Below are positions 6,908 through 19,843 of a stretch of DNA of 61,299 bases, piece after piece (the first letter of the stretch is position 1; each line of letters opens with the position of its first letter). The DNA comes from SFEL01 sp964392455 (GTDB lineage: Bacteria; Bacillota; Clostridia; Christensenellales; CAG-138): assembly GCA_964392455.1 (NCBI GenBank), contig CAYMPG010000010.1, positions 1-61,299 of the forward strand, read 5' to 3'. The position numbers were made by a program, and so were the translations under genes. Below the pieces are notes generated by a model. That model was not told where the DNA came from. It ran no database searches and saw only the letters and a program-made list of their open reading frames with translations.

Positions 6908-9900
6908 TTACCGCCGTTTACGCACAATGCGGAGATAGATAAGAATCAAAATCACGCAGGCAACCGTAATCAGCACAGCGAACAGCTTGAAGCCGCTCTG
7001 CTCGCCATCTGTCAATGCTCTGCCTAAGCCCTTGCTGATTTCCAAATCACTGCCGCCATGTTCGCTTACGGCATCTTCTACCTGCTCTTCGGGAACATAA
7101 TCATCAGAGCCGGCAGATACTGCTACGCTGTCCAGCATTTCTTCGCCGCTCTTGGCAGTATAGGTTTCTGCCACTGGATCATAGGCTACGGTCATTTTAG
7201 CCATAGTAGCAAGTACCTGCTCCCGATGCTCCTCCGGTGTTACAAGCTCGACTGCCTGCTGCGACGCCACTGCCTGAGACAAATCCTCATCAGGTGTCAG
7301 GCTCTCCGCATACAGGAGCTTATCCTCTGCGTATACACCCTTGCCGGGGATGTAGGAAAGAGCAGACTCTGCCAGAGCCACAATGCCGTTTTTCACAACG
7401 CCTCTGCCCGGTACATAGTATGTCCCACGGCTGGTGCCAAGACTGCCGAGACCATTGGCTTCAGTGCTACCTTCGTCTCCATGACCGTCGGATCCAGAAT
7501 CGTTACTCTGGTCAGCAGATGCGTCATTTCTGCCGGAACCGCTCTCATCATTACCAGCAGAGCCATCTTCACCATTGGACATATGGCCATTGCTGGAGCC
7601 GCCTTCTTCGGCATCAGATGCATCGCCATCATCGGAACCTCCCTCAGCGTTGCTGGAAGCATCCTCATCGTCGGGACCATCCTCGGCTACATCGCTATCG
7701 GCAGCAGCATCTCCCAGCCCATCACTGGCGGTGCCATTTGTATTACTGGTTCCGTCAACATCATCAATTGCGTTGCCAATATTTCCAATAAAGCTGCCGG
7801 TTTGGCCAAGGCCGTTCTTGATAGTGTTAGCCGTATTGCCTTTGTTGGAATCGACTCCGGCGTTGCTGGAGCTATCGCTATCGCCTAAGCCAACCTCTGC
7901 TGTGCCGTTATTTGCAGCAGCGCCTCCTGCTGCATCGCTGGCAATGCCGTTTTCATTACTGATTCCCGCATCATCACCAACGTCGTTGCCGCAATCTCCA
8001 ATAAAGTCACCGGTTTGGCCGATGCCGTCCCCAGTCGCTGCACCAGGCACATCAGCACCATCCGGTATGGTTACAGCTGCCTCGCCTATCAGTTCTTCGC
8101 TGAACAGGAAGCTATTATCCGTAATAACGGAATCTCCAGGGCCAAAGAAGGAACCAAGCAATCCCCTAAGCTGAGAACTGGCATATGCAAGGAAGTTTGT
8201 ACCTGCTGGCGTACCGCCAAACAGCACCTCTCCCTTGGAATAGTCATAGCCGGCCACAGAGCCATCGCGGTAACGGGCCAACACAATCTGCTTGTTATAG
8301 CCAAGGTTGTTGGAAATATGCTTAATGTTGGTGGTGGAGAAGCTTTGAGCCTTCCATGCAGTCAGATAATTGACGAGAGCCCCATCCTGTCCCAGCAGGG
8401 CGAAGTATCGTTCTGCTGCGTTTATACCGTCATTGTAGGTCGAAAGCATCACACCGTCATATACCATGTTCTGATAGGGAGATACGCTGTACAGCTTACC
8501 GCCCATCTCAAACATACGGTAATCTATCCGTTCGTTTGCATACAGGGTAAAGTCGTGGTAAACATCCACCTGAATGCCATTGATTGAATATGACCAGAAC
8601 GGTCTTGCAGCATCCAGCTTGCTGAGCCCAGTAACCGATTCGCCAGATTTTGCTGCTGTGCCACCTTCAAGAGAATAGACACTACCATCAGTGCAGATGA
8701 CCTTCCCCCGCCACAGGTGCACGGCTTCGCCTATACCCGAGACCGTTGGCATTTCAGTTTCCTGCTTGCCGCTGCCATAGCAGACGTTGCCCTCCTCAAT
8801 GTAGTACCAGTAATCTCCATAGGTCATGACAGTTCGCGCCAAATCACCTGCGGAATAAGATGCGTCACCCACTGTGAACCCTGTATTAAAGTCATAGGTC
8901 AACGTTACTACGCCATTTGCATCCGGCTCATATTGTGTGCCATTGATATTGATCGAGGTTGTCCCTACGGCACATTCAATATTTACCGTATCGACGCCGG
9001 AAGCGTAAACCACAGTGGCATCAGGATTTCCACCATTGAGCGGCTTTAGGATACCTGTACTTTCGCCATCATATTCCATGGTATTGGGGAGGATTTTCTT
9101 GCCTGAATTATATACAAATGGCATATATGGTCCATCTTTCTCCAGCTCCACATCCGTTGTGGAGAAGCCCATATCCTCATAAGTACCCCAATCGTTAAAC
9201 TTTGCGGCAGTAAGCAGCTTGCCATTCTCTGGCAATGTAGTCTTACTGATGCCGGTTTGTCCGGACGTGCCGGCAATAGTCAATAATGTCTGGCCATTGA
9301 GAACGGTATTATCCCAAACACCGATTTTACCGTCCGGGATAAGCCCCGTCCGTTGTTTAGTCAGCAGGAACGCCTCTCCCGGCGTGGTAATGGTACCAGC
9401 CACAAGGACGCCATTAACATGATTGGTGGTAAGGTTCACACCGACGGCATCCACATAACCGATAACGCCTGCGGCAACATCCTGTGTCGCCGTAACGGTA
9501 CCCACATAATAACTATTGGTAATCTCCGCATTCTGCGTAGTGCTCCAATCCAGTTCGCCAATCAGGCCACCTACATTGCGAGCACCAGTAACCTGAGCGC
9601 CGCAGGCAACACTGCGAATCAAAGGATACTGTACCTCTCCGAACACGCCACCGGCACAGCCATCAATACGCTTTCCAGTAGTCAGAACGGAACTGCCAGT
9701 AGCCGTTACCGTTACATCTTCTGCAATATAGCCCCGGCTGACCGCAGCTGTTGCCGCTTTTCCGCCCACGCCTCCTGCGGCAAAAACAGCCTTTACGTCC
9801 GTTGCACGAACCGTTACGGAATCAAACATATAGGCAGAGGTATCGGAGTAAGTGATAGTGCGCTGCCCAAATAGGCCGCCGGCGCCTGCGTTGATAAAGT

Positions 9901-12900
9901 CGCCATTGGAGGTAACAGTGCAGCCCAACACCTGAATATTTCTTGCAATGCGACAATCACATTTACCGATAAAGCCACCGCTAAATTGACTGCCCATCAC
10001 GTCCACATCCTGCACGAGTACATCCTTAACATCATACCATTCCAGCACGCAGCCGAATGCGCCACCGGTATAACCATTCACAGTGGAGCTGCTCTCAGAT
10101 GTGGTGGTAACGCTGCCGTTTCTTACCGTAAGGCCTACCACATCGGATTGATGGTATTCTTCAAACCCACCGACAGCCGAGAAGCCCTTGACGGTAAATC
10201 CAATCAAGCTGCAATCACGTACTAACTGATAATTTCGGCTTGCAAAGCCACCCACAAATTGACGACCCTCTACATAAATAGTACGCAGTGACATATTTTT
10301 GACAGGGTTTCCCACGGTTCTGCTGCTATAGCCCACGATGCCGCCAACATAGTTGGTCGTGGGGAGAGAGACCGTAATGTCATTTGCGGTCAAATTTGAA
10401 ATACCGCCATGGATGTATCCTGCCAAAGCTCCACCGTAGCTGCTTATGGCCGTACCCGCTGTCTTTGTCAGCGACATCTCCTCCATTGTCACATCAGAGA
10501 TGCTGCCATTGACCGTAGAAAAGAGCCCAATACAGTCAGCGGAGTAATCATTGCAGCCAAGGTGAATATTTTTGAAGTCACAGTTTGCCACAGTGCTGGC
10601 CGAAAGGATCAGACCCGTGTTACTGCGCTTTGCAGCGGATATTACATCCGAGAAATCGGCGTTTATATTCTCAAAACGAAGATTGCTGATTCCACCGGAA
10701 ACACTTTCTATCCAAGGCTCACCGTTATAGCCGCCGCCATACTCCATATTGCAGAAGCACGGTTCCACCGAAGTTCTCTGTACACCCTCCAAACGTCCCA
10801 GCTTCAGACTCTTATAGGATGTATCCGCCCTTTCAAAGTCAATTTTTCCGGTAATGCGGAAGTTCTCGCCGGTAGTCCCATGGCCGTTTTTCATCAACTC
10901 GTTCCAAACGGTAAGATTTGGCACCTCATGGTACAAGGGCGCACCGAAATCGACATCTGCCTGGACGCTGAAGCCACCATACTTCATTGTCAGAGTATAG
11001 GTTTCCAAAGCCTTGGTCAAATCACTGCAGGTAATAGACAGATTGGATACCCCTTCGCTTGACTCAGTAAGCTCAATAGAAGCCCGCCCGCTAAAAATGT
11101 ACTCATCAGTCAGGCCAAGGCCATCCAGCACAACAGAAAGTTCCTTTGTAGACACACCCTTTTTCAGTGCTGCAACAAACTGTTCAGTGGTATAGCCCGG
11201 GTGGTTCCATTGGCCGATGACGTAATACTTACCCGCGACATCACTATATTCGGCATTTTGAATGGTGATAAAATGATTGCCGCCAAGGCCGGGGATTGGT
11301 ATATCCTCCTGCCCCCAGACGAGCTGACCTGCATCATTCAGCACCTTGGGGAAGCAGCCTCCGGAAAGACTTCCATATTCAAATCCAGAGCCCATACGAA
11401 TCATATCGGTCCATGTAGAGCGCTGACTCAGTTGTCCAGAAGTAAGCAGCCCTGTCACATCACCGGTATCGCCTATTTCCAATCCGGTAATTGTCTGTTC
11501 ATCGAAGGCATATCCTATTCTGTTTGCGCTGACAAACCCGCTCGTACCAAAAAGCCGGCCCGCATTCTCACCGCTTGCAGAGATATTACCAACGCTTAAA
11601 AGGAAGGAGTCCATAGAATTGCCGAACCTTCCACCGATGCCACCCACATAGTCGCCGGTGACAAAAATATCCATATCACTCCAGCACGTCGTGACCTGTG
11701 AGTTAGAATCAGCGCTGCCGAAAATACCGCCCACCTGGCTTGCCGTTGCACGGATGACGCCTGTGGCATAGCTATCACGCAGAGCATTATATCCATTGTA
11801 GCCCATTAGACCACCTACACCGCCTACTGTGGACGAATTCTGGATGGACAGCTCGATATTGCGTACATAGCAGTTCTTTATGTTGCTGAAGGATGGCTTT
11901 CCTACCAACCCACCGGCATAAACTGTGGCATTTGTTCCAGCGTCAGAGATGGTACTATCTGCAACTGAGCACTCCCACATCTCAAGGGAATACTGGCTCT
12001 CGCCCAGAATGGCACCCATGCTGCCAACACCGCGCAACTCAGAATCCCGGATATGCACGTTTTCAATGCGTGCATAATCAGCAGAAGCCACAAAGCCTGA
12101 ATACTGGGCAGCAGTCCTATACGACGCAGTCAATGTCATATCCTCTATTACCAAATTAGAGAGTACGGCTCCTGGAGCCATCTTGTATATGACATAGGGA
12201 TACAGCGTATCCATCAGCTTCAGCCCCTTTATCGAGTGGAGCTTTTGCTGACCGTTTTCATGATAGCCGCCATCGAGCTTTCCGGCAAAGCTTACCGTTT
12301 TGGTCATATCCGTCTTGCTTCCATTGAGCATGACAGCTCCCTGCAGCAGCGTATCAGAAGCGAAATCCAAATCGGCCGTTATGCGGTAATTCCAATCCAT
12401 GTGGTCATTGATTTCCTGCCAATCGGTAAGGGAATCCACCTCTTTCCAGAACTCCACACCAGTAGTAGTATATTCCGCATTGGGCACACTTTGGACGGCT
12501 GCGCCATTTAGATACGTAAACCCAACGACCTTGTATGCACTGCGGAATTCCAGTGCAGTCACGTCTATCACCACATCCCACAGGCCATCTTCCGCCTTCC
12601 CCTGGGAGTGAATCTGATTGACCTCCAGGCCGTCGATGGTAATGCTGCGGATAGGCAACGCCCGCTCGTTTTGGAATCGCAGCAGGACAGCGCCAGCCTC
12701 GTTTCCCTGCACGAATCCATCTGCCATACTATCGCCAACCAGTCTGGGCACATTGTCATAAAGTACCGGCAATGGCAGATATTCCTGGTATTTTTGCATA
12801 CAATCAGAAAGATTCAGCCGTGGATAGAAGCCCATAGGAACACAGTTTTCCACATCGAAACCATTCCCCAGTGCCTGCTGCTGCCAAGCTGCATCATACA

Positions 12901-15900
12901 AAATGGCAGGAGCGGCAGGAGAGACCTTATTTGCCTGGTTATCATCATATATATACTGGGAAACGTGCCACAGGTTCTCCATGGTCCTGTTATTATCCAG
13001 ATGGAAGAACCGCTCCTTTTCCAAACGGTAACCAAGGCTCTTTTGACCATCGCTGCCCAGCAGGTAATAATCACCCACATGATAGATATTATTAATCTCA
13101 TTAAAGACAGAGCGGCTCAAGCCCATTGAATAGCCACCTGAGCTGTTTTCCTCCGTTGGGAACCAGATATCCATTCTGGTGAACACATTTCGAATCGCAC
13201 CATATTGCGTCTGGCCAACAAAAATACCGCCGCTGTAGCTGCCCTCACCTTTCTCAAATACGATGCCTGCGCCATTGGCACCATAAATATAGCCATTTTC
13301 AACGAGTGAGCCAAAGGCATTGTTCAAAACCAGTAAGCCGATGCTTTCACCCATGGGTCTGGACAGATAAAGGTCGCCCCCAAGGCGCATTATGAAATTG
13401 CGAACGGTACCGTGATTAACCTGAAGCAAGAGGGATGCGGCGGTACAGGTCGTATGCGTGCCATTGGTGCGGATTATAATGTCTTCTATCAGGCCCCTAT
13501 TATCGCTGAACAGGGGAGCCTTGATACTTGCATTTTCAGGATAATCTACCACGAGATTACGAATCTCCGCCCCCTGGTAAACGAACTGGAACATCGGGCC
13601 ATCCATGTATTCGTTGGTGATAACATGACCCTGGAAGTCTATCGTGCCATGCAGCGAAACAGCCATCGACTTTGTAACAGCAAAGTCATCCACAACAATG
13701 TAGTTGGCATAAGGATTAAGGTTTACCGCTTGCAACTCATCCTGATTAGAAATTGTAAAGTAGACACCATCTGTACGGAAAGTGATAGTATCCAATTCCA
13801 CCATACTGCCCCGGTATTCCGCAGTCAGCACCATTTTATAGCTGCAACTGGCTTCCAGCCGATCCAGAAGCTGAACCATTTCTGCTGTCCAAGCACCATC
13901 CTCACGCTCATCAAGATACATAATCTGCGTTAGAATCGGCTCGTCAGCGTAAACAGGATTCACGACGCTGTCTGACTTATAGACAGACACAGTGGCCTGA
14001 GGAGTATCTGACAACTTGGCAAGATATCCGTCGCTATCCTTTACAGCTACGCTCACTTCGGCAGCATAACCCTGCTCCAGCTCAGCCGAGGCCACCTTAT
14101 AAACGCCGCAGTCAGCAGCGCCCACCGAAACATAGCCGGCGTAATCAGGCACTACAAAAGCAGAGCTCATTGGACGGGATACAGAACCAATAGGCTTCTT
14201 GGCCTCGTTGTACAGCGATACGCTTGCAGCATTAGGGCTGAAGCACAGAAGGTCGCCTGGCTGCACCTGAATGAGTGCATTTGCCTCTGATACAAGGTTT
14301 ACCTGAGGAGTAGTGTAATAGCTTGCCTGAATCCCCCGTGTACCGATAGATCCGGGATTAGAGAGAAGGATACGCATAGTTGCCGCACCCTTCGGCACCC
14401 CGGTCAATATACTGCCGCTGGTAGGCCGATGGATATCAGTACCGTTGTACCACTGTATCCTTCCCCCGCTTTCGTTATAGAAATAGATATAGTTATAACT
14501 GCCGCTCAGGCCATCCACCCGAACAAAGTTGGCCTCTTCGGGCAAAGAGATAGCCTCCGTGGTCACACGCTCAGAGCTATTGCTCGTCCAAACACCGGAC
14601 TCGATTTTTTGCTTTACCTCTTCACCGGTAAAGTTTACTAATATATTACCACCGCTGCGCGTCGAGCTGTATTCCAACCCTTCGAGCGTCAGCTTGCCGT
14701 TTAAGCCGCTGCCGCCTAAAAAGTCTTCAAAAACCCAAAGCTGCTTATTTGCAGAAAAACCGCCGCCATCATTGTAAGCCGCAGCGCGGAAAACGATGGT
14801 ATACTCTGCATCCGGGATGATGTTTTGGAAGGCAAGATTAATTGTCTCGCTTTCCAAATCGCTGGTGGCATATACCTTCTGCGTTGAAAGCAGTGTTTCG
14901 CCGTAGTAAAGATCAACATACACCAGGCCATCCTGCTGGATGGTCTCATCCTTATCGAATATCCGCAGGCCAATGAACTGCGCCACATCGCCGCCTATGA
15001 AGAAATCTTCATATTGCAGCTTGGGTTGAATCTTTTTGGTACGGAACTGATTGGTTGTAAGAGAGGTAGCTACCTGATACTCGATGCCACTCTTATAAAC
15101 CAGGGATTCCATGGTCATTTGATAAGTGGTAGAAGTTTTCAGGGTTCCCTCTGTCATGGAAACACGCAGCTGAGCAGGCATAGTATAAATCATCTCACCG
15201 TTCTCATCCACATAGGCCTGCAGCAGAAGAGCCTGCCAAAGGGTCATGTTAGAGAACTGGCTTTCGTCACCCACCAGCTCGATGCACGGCGTATGGGTCG
15301 CTGCATCAGCCTCCTGAAGCACCACAGAACCACGTTCGCTGTTGTATTCGTAGTCCATGGTGTCCAGCTTGTCTAATGTCAGCGTGCTGGTTAGCACTGC
15401 ATTGTTCTGTGTGTCACTGATAGTCAGCTTAAAAGCGTCCACGATGGAAAGGATATCCAGCGTGGTGCTCTTATTCATGGTAAAACCAAGGGTAGCATAT
15501 GTATCCGAAATTTCAGAAGTAAAGGCAGAAAACTGAATACTGCCAGTGCTGAGAGATGCTGTGTAGCTCCGGGCCGTACCCAATACCGCATCAGTCACAA
15601 CATCAAGACGAGGCGCAGTAACGCCAGTAGGCTGGGGGTCATAGTTTCCAGTGACACGAATAGTATAGGCTCTTGCAAAGGCAAGACTGTCCAGCGTAAA
15701 GGTATATGACTTATCATGAGTAGGCTCCGCCAACTCCAGCACAGTTTTGCTGCTGGAGCTTGTAGCATCACCAAATTTATCACCATTCTCCCAACTGCCA
15801 TACAAATCAGCCTCTATGCCACTGCCATCTACAACGGTGAGCTTCAGAGCTTCACCGGGGAGCAGTGTGGCGTAGGGGTCGTTGACCGTAACCTTCAAGG

Positions 15901-18461
15901 TCAACTTATCTGTCACATTGGACACTTCTTCGATTTTGACCACGGGCGCTGTCTTTCGGGTATACAGGGTACCGCTGAAAGAGTAAGAGCCGTTGGCAAT
16001 CAGGGGCATGGAGTTTCCATAACGGTCTACCGCACGGACGGTATAGGTATACTGGGTGCTTGGCTGCAGCTTACCACCCGATGAAGCAAAGACTGTGCCG
16101 GAACCTTCCTTGGCAGCCCGCAGCACATTGCTGCCGGTACTTAAAACCACCGCATCGCCGCCGCCCACAGGGGTCAGAGTGAACTCCAAACGGTTCACAT
16201 AGGCTAAAGTATTTTTCTTGAAGTTTTCATAATCAAATGCTTCTGCCTCCGCATCGTAATCCGTTGTATTGCGAAGCGTCAGGGCATCAAGCTGAATGTC
16301 TTTATCCAGCGCTGCAAAGCATTCTGACCAAGTAGCTTCAACAGGCGCAATACCTTCGTTGGTAGGCGTCGTCAGTTTAATAATATCTGAGGCTACGGTT
16401 TTGCGTGTAACAACCTTTATGGGATTGCCATTCTCATCCGCATTGCCAGTATCCACCTGTGCATTGTACCGATAGGTGTACTGGACATAAATATCCGTAT
16501 TAGGAGGCAAGGTGGACATGGCAAATTCCTGCGTCCCCGCATACGTCTTACGCAGCAACGCATTCTTGCCCTCGTAGTTACCAGCCGGGTAGATGGTATG
16601 TCCATCTTCGTCTGTAGTAGTTTCACCGCTGCCGATAACGGCACGGTAAATAGAAACCCTGGCCCCTTTTATCACCGTGTTGGCAGGATCTATGATAGTC
16701 AATTTGCCATGAAGAGCATAGCTCCAGGCTTCTAAATCTGTCAGGGTCACCATAGGATCACGGTAAGCCGGAGGACCAGAAGCGCCGCTGCCGGTACCGC
16801 TGTCACCAGTTCCAACATCCGGGTTTACCGCTCCGCCGCTTCCCTGCTCACCACCGGAACCGGGGGTGTTTTGGCCAGGTTCACCGCTGACTTCACCTTC
16901 TACATCACCAGAACCGGTGCCACCACTGCTGCCACTGCTGTCGCCGCCGTCACCTTCACCGGATGAAGCACCCTCGTCCTCCTCATCGCCGTCGCAATCG
17001 CCAGAGGAGCAGCCTTCATCGTCACTGCCATCGCTGCCAGAATCTCCTTCATCGCCACCGCAATCGCCAGAGGAGCAGTCTTCATCGTCGCAGCCACCAC
17101 TGCCAGAGCCGCCTTCATCGCCGCTGCCACCGCCGCCAGAGCTGCCTTCATCGCCGCTACCACCGNNNNNNNNNNNNNNNNNNNNNNNNNNNNNNNNNNN
17201 NNNNNNNNNNNNNNNNNNNNNNNNNNNNNNNNNNNNNNNNNNNNNNNNNNNNNNNNNNNNNNNNNCCACCGCCGCCAGAGCTGCCTTCATCGCCGCTGCC
17301 ACCGCCGCCAGAGCTGCCTTCATCGCCGCTACCACCGCCGCCAGAGCTGCCTTCATCGCCGCTGCCACCGCCGCCAGAGCTGCCTTCATCGCCGCTGCCA
17401 CCGCCGCCAGAGCTGCCTTCATCGCCGCTGCCACCGCCGCCGGAGCCGCCTTCATCGCCGCTGCCACCGCCGCCAGAGGAACTGCCTGCACTGCCTGTGC
17501 CGCTGCCGCCGGAGGAGCTGCCAGCACCGCCTGTACCGCTGCCGCCGGAGGAGCCGCCAGCACCACCTGTGCCGCTGCCGCCGGAGGAACTGCCTGCACT
17601 GCCTGTGCCGCTGCCGCCGGATGAGCTGCCAGCGTCACCACTACCGCTGCCATCGCCGACAGTGCCATTGCCGCCGGAAGATGTTTCATTAGGCTGCCTA
17701 TCATGAGAGCTCTGTCCATCCTCGCCGTCTAAAACAGCAATGATATCGTTGATTTCTTCTTCTGCATCCTTTCCATCCCGAAGTTTATCGATAGCCTCCT
17801 GAAGCAGGCCCATGGCCTCCAGCAGGTCGTAATAGTCATATTTATAATCTCCAATAGTAATAGTAGCGCCAAATAATGCCGTTTCTTCGTTATATAACAG
17901 GGTCTTCCCGTCCAGATAGTACCAGCGCAAAGACTCTTCGGAGAAACGAAGAATACTGTTTGCAGGAATATTTATACTCTGCAATCTGGTTGTCAATACG
18001 GCAGGCTGTGCATTCATATGCAGCCCGTTTGATAGTACCAGCAAAACGAATTCTTCTGCATCCGCCTGGGACATATCGCTATTGTAGGTGATGCCGTCAT
18101 TCAAATACATCCCCTCAAAGCATTGAACCAAATCGACGTCTGCAGAAAACAGCCATGTTTCTTCATCAAGGAAGCGCAGACCAGCACCGCCGTTAACAAA
18201 GATGGGATACACTTTATCAATTGCTATACGCTCTTTGCCCACATAGTAGCCTGTTGGGGAGGAATACACGGTATCCTCGTATTTTACAGATACGAGTCCC
18301 TGTGCATTTTTCTCGCCGGAACGCAAAGACCGTGTGATTTCGGAGGATCCAGGCACGGCAAGGCCATCTTCTCCCAGCAACGCAATAGCCGTTGTAGAAA
18401 ACAGCAGCGCCCCCGTGAGCAGAGCCATAATCAATATTCCAACAATAAATACCTTTTTCAT
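6908..18461 (-). CDS. giant membrane-anchored surface protein, interrupted by a scaffold gap
   Basis: Encodes about 3,850 residues. In order: an N-terminal signal anchor (MKKVFIVGILIMALLTGALL); an extracytoplasmic beta-rich domain to about residue 285; a Gly/Ser/Asp/Glu-rich spacer with 12- and 11-residue tandem units plus cysteine-bearing variants; a series of FN3-like domains (for example the LPPNTDIYVQYTYRY pattern); a long beta-helix-like region with many GLUG-type repeats (GGLVGKPSFSNIKNCYVRN); a low-complexity Asn/Asp/Gly/Ser-rich region; and a C-terminal membrane helix ending RKRR. No LPxTG signal is present. The 100-N gap at 17166-17265 changes frame, so the raw sequence shows two overlapping frames. 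I read them as one gene because the spacer composition continues across the gap. AAGGAG precedes the ATG by 5 bp. It is the most distal surface gene of the F1-like operon, 22 bp after its neighbour. Function unknown; adhesion or force transmission is inferred. Confidence 0.8.
17127..17463 (-). repeat. 33-bp coding tandem repeats around the assembly gap
   Basis: Six 33-bp units lie at 17266-17463 and at least one more at 17127-17159, each encoding the 11-residue unit SGDEGSSGGGG. The copy number is unknown because the gap sits inside the array. Confidence 0.9.
17166..17265. other. scaffold gap of 100 N
   Basis: A run of exactly 100 N. The frames on either side differ by one base, so the real missing length is not 100 (modulo 3). 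Confidence 0.98.
17476..17630 (-). repeat. 36-bp coding tandem repeats
   Basis: About four units of 36 bp encode variants of the 12-residue sequence SSSGGSGTGSAG, next to the 33-bp array and part of the same spacer in the giant protein. Confidence 0.75.
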
Positions 18462-18483
18462 GTTGCTCCTTCGTGCTTTTACA

Positions 18484-19308
18484 TTATCCTCCCACAGACT
18501 CCAACAGATCCGGCCTGGTAAACAGCAGGTTCTTCGTTCCATCGTGCAGGGTCAGGGAATCGCCCAAAAGGGATATGGTATAGTCGCCGCCTGCCACTTC
18601 TGCAATCACGTCATCTTGGGGCGGCTCTACCAACTGTTCCTTTGTCTCATAGTTAAATACCATTATGGAGCCGCCATATACAGCTTCCACATAGGACAGC
18701 GGCGGCAGCTCCAGAGTATACCCATTCATACGTAATGTAACCGTTTCCAGGAAGATGTAGATATCCCCGCCGTCATACAGGAATCCGGGATTCAAGACCT
18801 GCTCCCTGCCATCATGAATCAGCCTAACGCTGCCGCTTTGGGCACAAAGTATCTCCGAAAAGAAGTTTACTTTTCCCTGCGTCTTCGTGCGGGGCGCAAA
18901 GTATATCATGCTGCGGGGCAGCACGACGCTCGTACGATCCATAAGATAGATGGGAAGGTCGCTCATATCCTGCTTTTGCAGCCGGCCGATTTTTATATAA
19001 AAGCGGTCATCTGATTCCTGGTATAGCTCCGAGCCTGCAGCAATTGGGAATGTTCCGCTTGCATAATATTGCGTAGCTGCGCCGTCTAATGTATAAGATA
19101 CAGAGCGATCGAGCAGCAAAATAACCGCTAATACAACAACGATAGCTGCTGCAGCAGGGATAATCAGAATCATTTTTTCTTTTCGTGACAACCTGAATCG
19201 CGATTTACCAACGCTCTTTCCCTTTGTCTTAGCTATACGCTTTCCTTCCGATTCAGCAGCAATGGTATGAGACTGCCTAATGCGGCGTGCTTGCTTTTCT
19301 TCACTCAT
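18484..19308 (-). CDS. single-pass membrane protein of the F1-like operon
   Basis: The 274-residue protein has a basic cytoplasmic N-terminus of about 45 residues (many Lys/Arg), one membrane helix (about 52-73) and an extracytoplasmic beta-rich domain of about 200 residues. That domain resembles in layout the membrane-proximal domains of the 573-, 2,158- and about 3,850-residue proteins of the same operon, but there is no spacer or distal part. I do not recognise a family. The start at 19308 overlaps the previous stop as ATGAGTGA, which suggests translational coupling. Its long basic cytoplasmic tail could contact the motor; that is inference. Confidence 0.7.
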   Translation of the reverse strand: MSEEKQARRIRQSHTIAAESEGKRIAKTKGKSVGKSRFRLSRKEKMILIIPAAAAIVVVLAVILLLDRSVSYTLDGAATQYYASGTFPIAAGSELYQESDDRFYIKIGRLQKQDMSDLPIYLMDRTSVVLPRSMIYFAPRTKTQGKVNFFSEILCAQSGSVRLIHDGREQVLNPGFLYDGGDIYIFLETVTLRMNGYTLELPPLSYVEAVYGGSIMVFNYETKEQLVEPPQDDVIAEVAGGDYTISLLGDSLTLHDGTKNLLFTRPDLLESVGG

Positions 19309-19843
19309 GAATATTCGCACTCCTTCCCTCGGAAATGTCACTTAGCTCCATCAAAAAAAGGTAGATGCCCAACAGTGCGGTGAACAGCGCCATAAACACA
19401 TAAACAGCAATAAACATCACACTTTTTTGCACATCGTAGTAAAAACCACATACCAAATTGGTAGATACCAGCGCCACCACCTCTGCTGCAAGCCACAGAA
19501 GTTTACCGGGTAGTCTCTTGATTTCAGATGCCGTTATAATATGAATCAACGCCGGAATAAGAAACATAATACAACGACTCACATCCAGTTTTTGAAACTG
19601 CAGGAGCAAAGCCAGCAGCAGCATAAGCTTCAGCCATGAACAGGACAGGCACATAATTCCCTTGGCGTCAAGTCCATAAAAAACACCCAGCCAGCGGAAT
19701 CGCTTCTGATTTATCCACAGGCCCTTTACCTGCATAAGCAATACTGCAGCAACAATCATAGTGACCAGCAGTATGCCCAAAACGGCGGGAAGGACAGGCT
19801 GAATGGCGGCCAGCGAACGCAGCAAAAACTCCTGTATCGTCAT
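19301..19843 (-). CDS. polytopic membrane protein of the F1-like operon
   Basis: The 180-residue protein has about five membrane helices (roughly 12-36, 60-80, 88-105, 112-132 and 138-162). It does not show the conserved features of ATP synthase subunit a: I find no equivalent of the essential helix arginine with its Asn/Glu partners. Because the operon lacks a real a subunit, this is the only candidate for a stator-like membrane part. The ATG at 19843 overlaps the stop of the preceding gene as ATGA; an in-frame ATG five codons upstream (19858) is the alternative start. Family unknown. Confidence 0.65.
   Translation of the reverse strand: MTIQEFLLRSLAAIQPVLPAVLGILLVTMIVAAVLLMQVKGLWINQKRFRWLGVFYGLDAKGIMCLSCSWLKLMLLLALLLQFQKLDVSRCIMFLIPALIHIITASEIKRLPGKLLWLAAEVVALVSTNLVCGFYYDVQKSVMFIAVYVFMALFTALLGIYLFLMELSDISEGRSANIHE

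Noticed and set aside
17127..17463. CRISPR array
   Set aside because: The 33-bp units are contiguous, without spacers, and in-frame coding repeats.
16866..17706. Long plus-strand open frames through the repeat region of the giant gene, and a similar one at 25419-26054
   Set aside because: They are shadows of GC-rich Gly/Ser coding repeats on the minus strand. Their products are only Pro/Ser or Ala/Thr repeats with no ribosome binding site.
17157..18542. A separate 461-residue surface protein overlapping the giant gene
   Set aside because: The two frames are joined by the N gap. Repeat composition and the single signal anchor indicate one gene.
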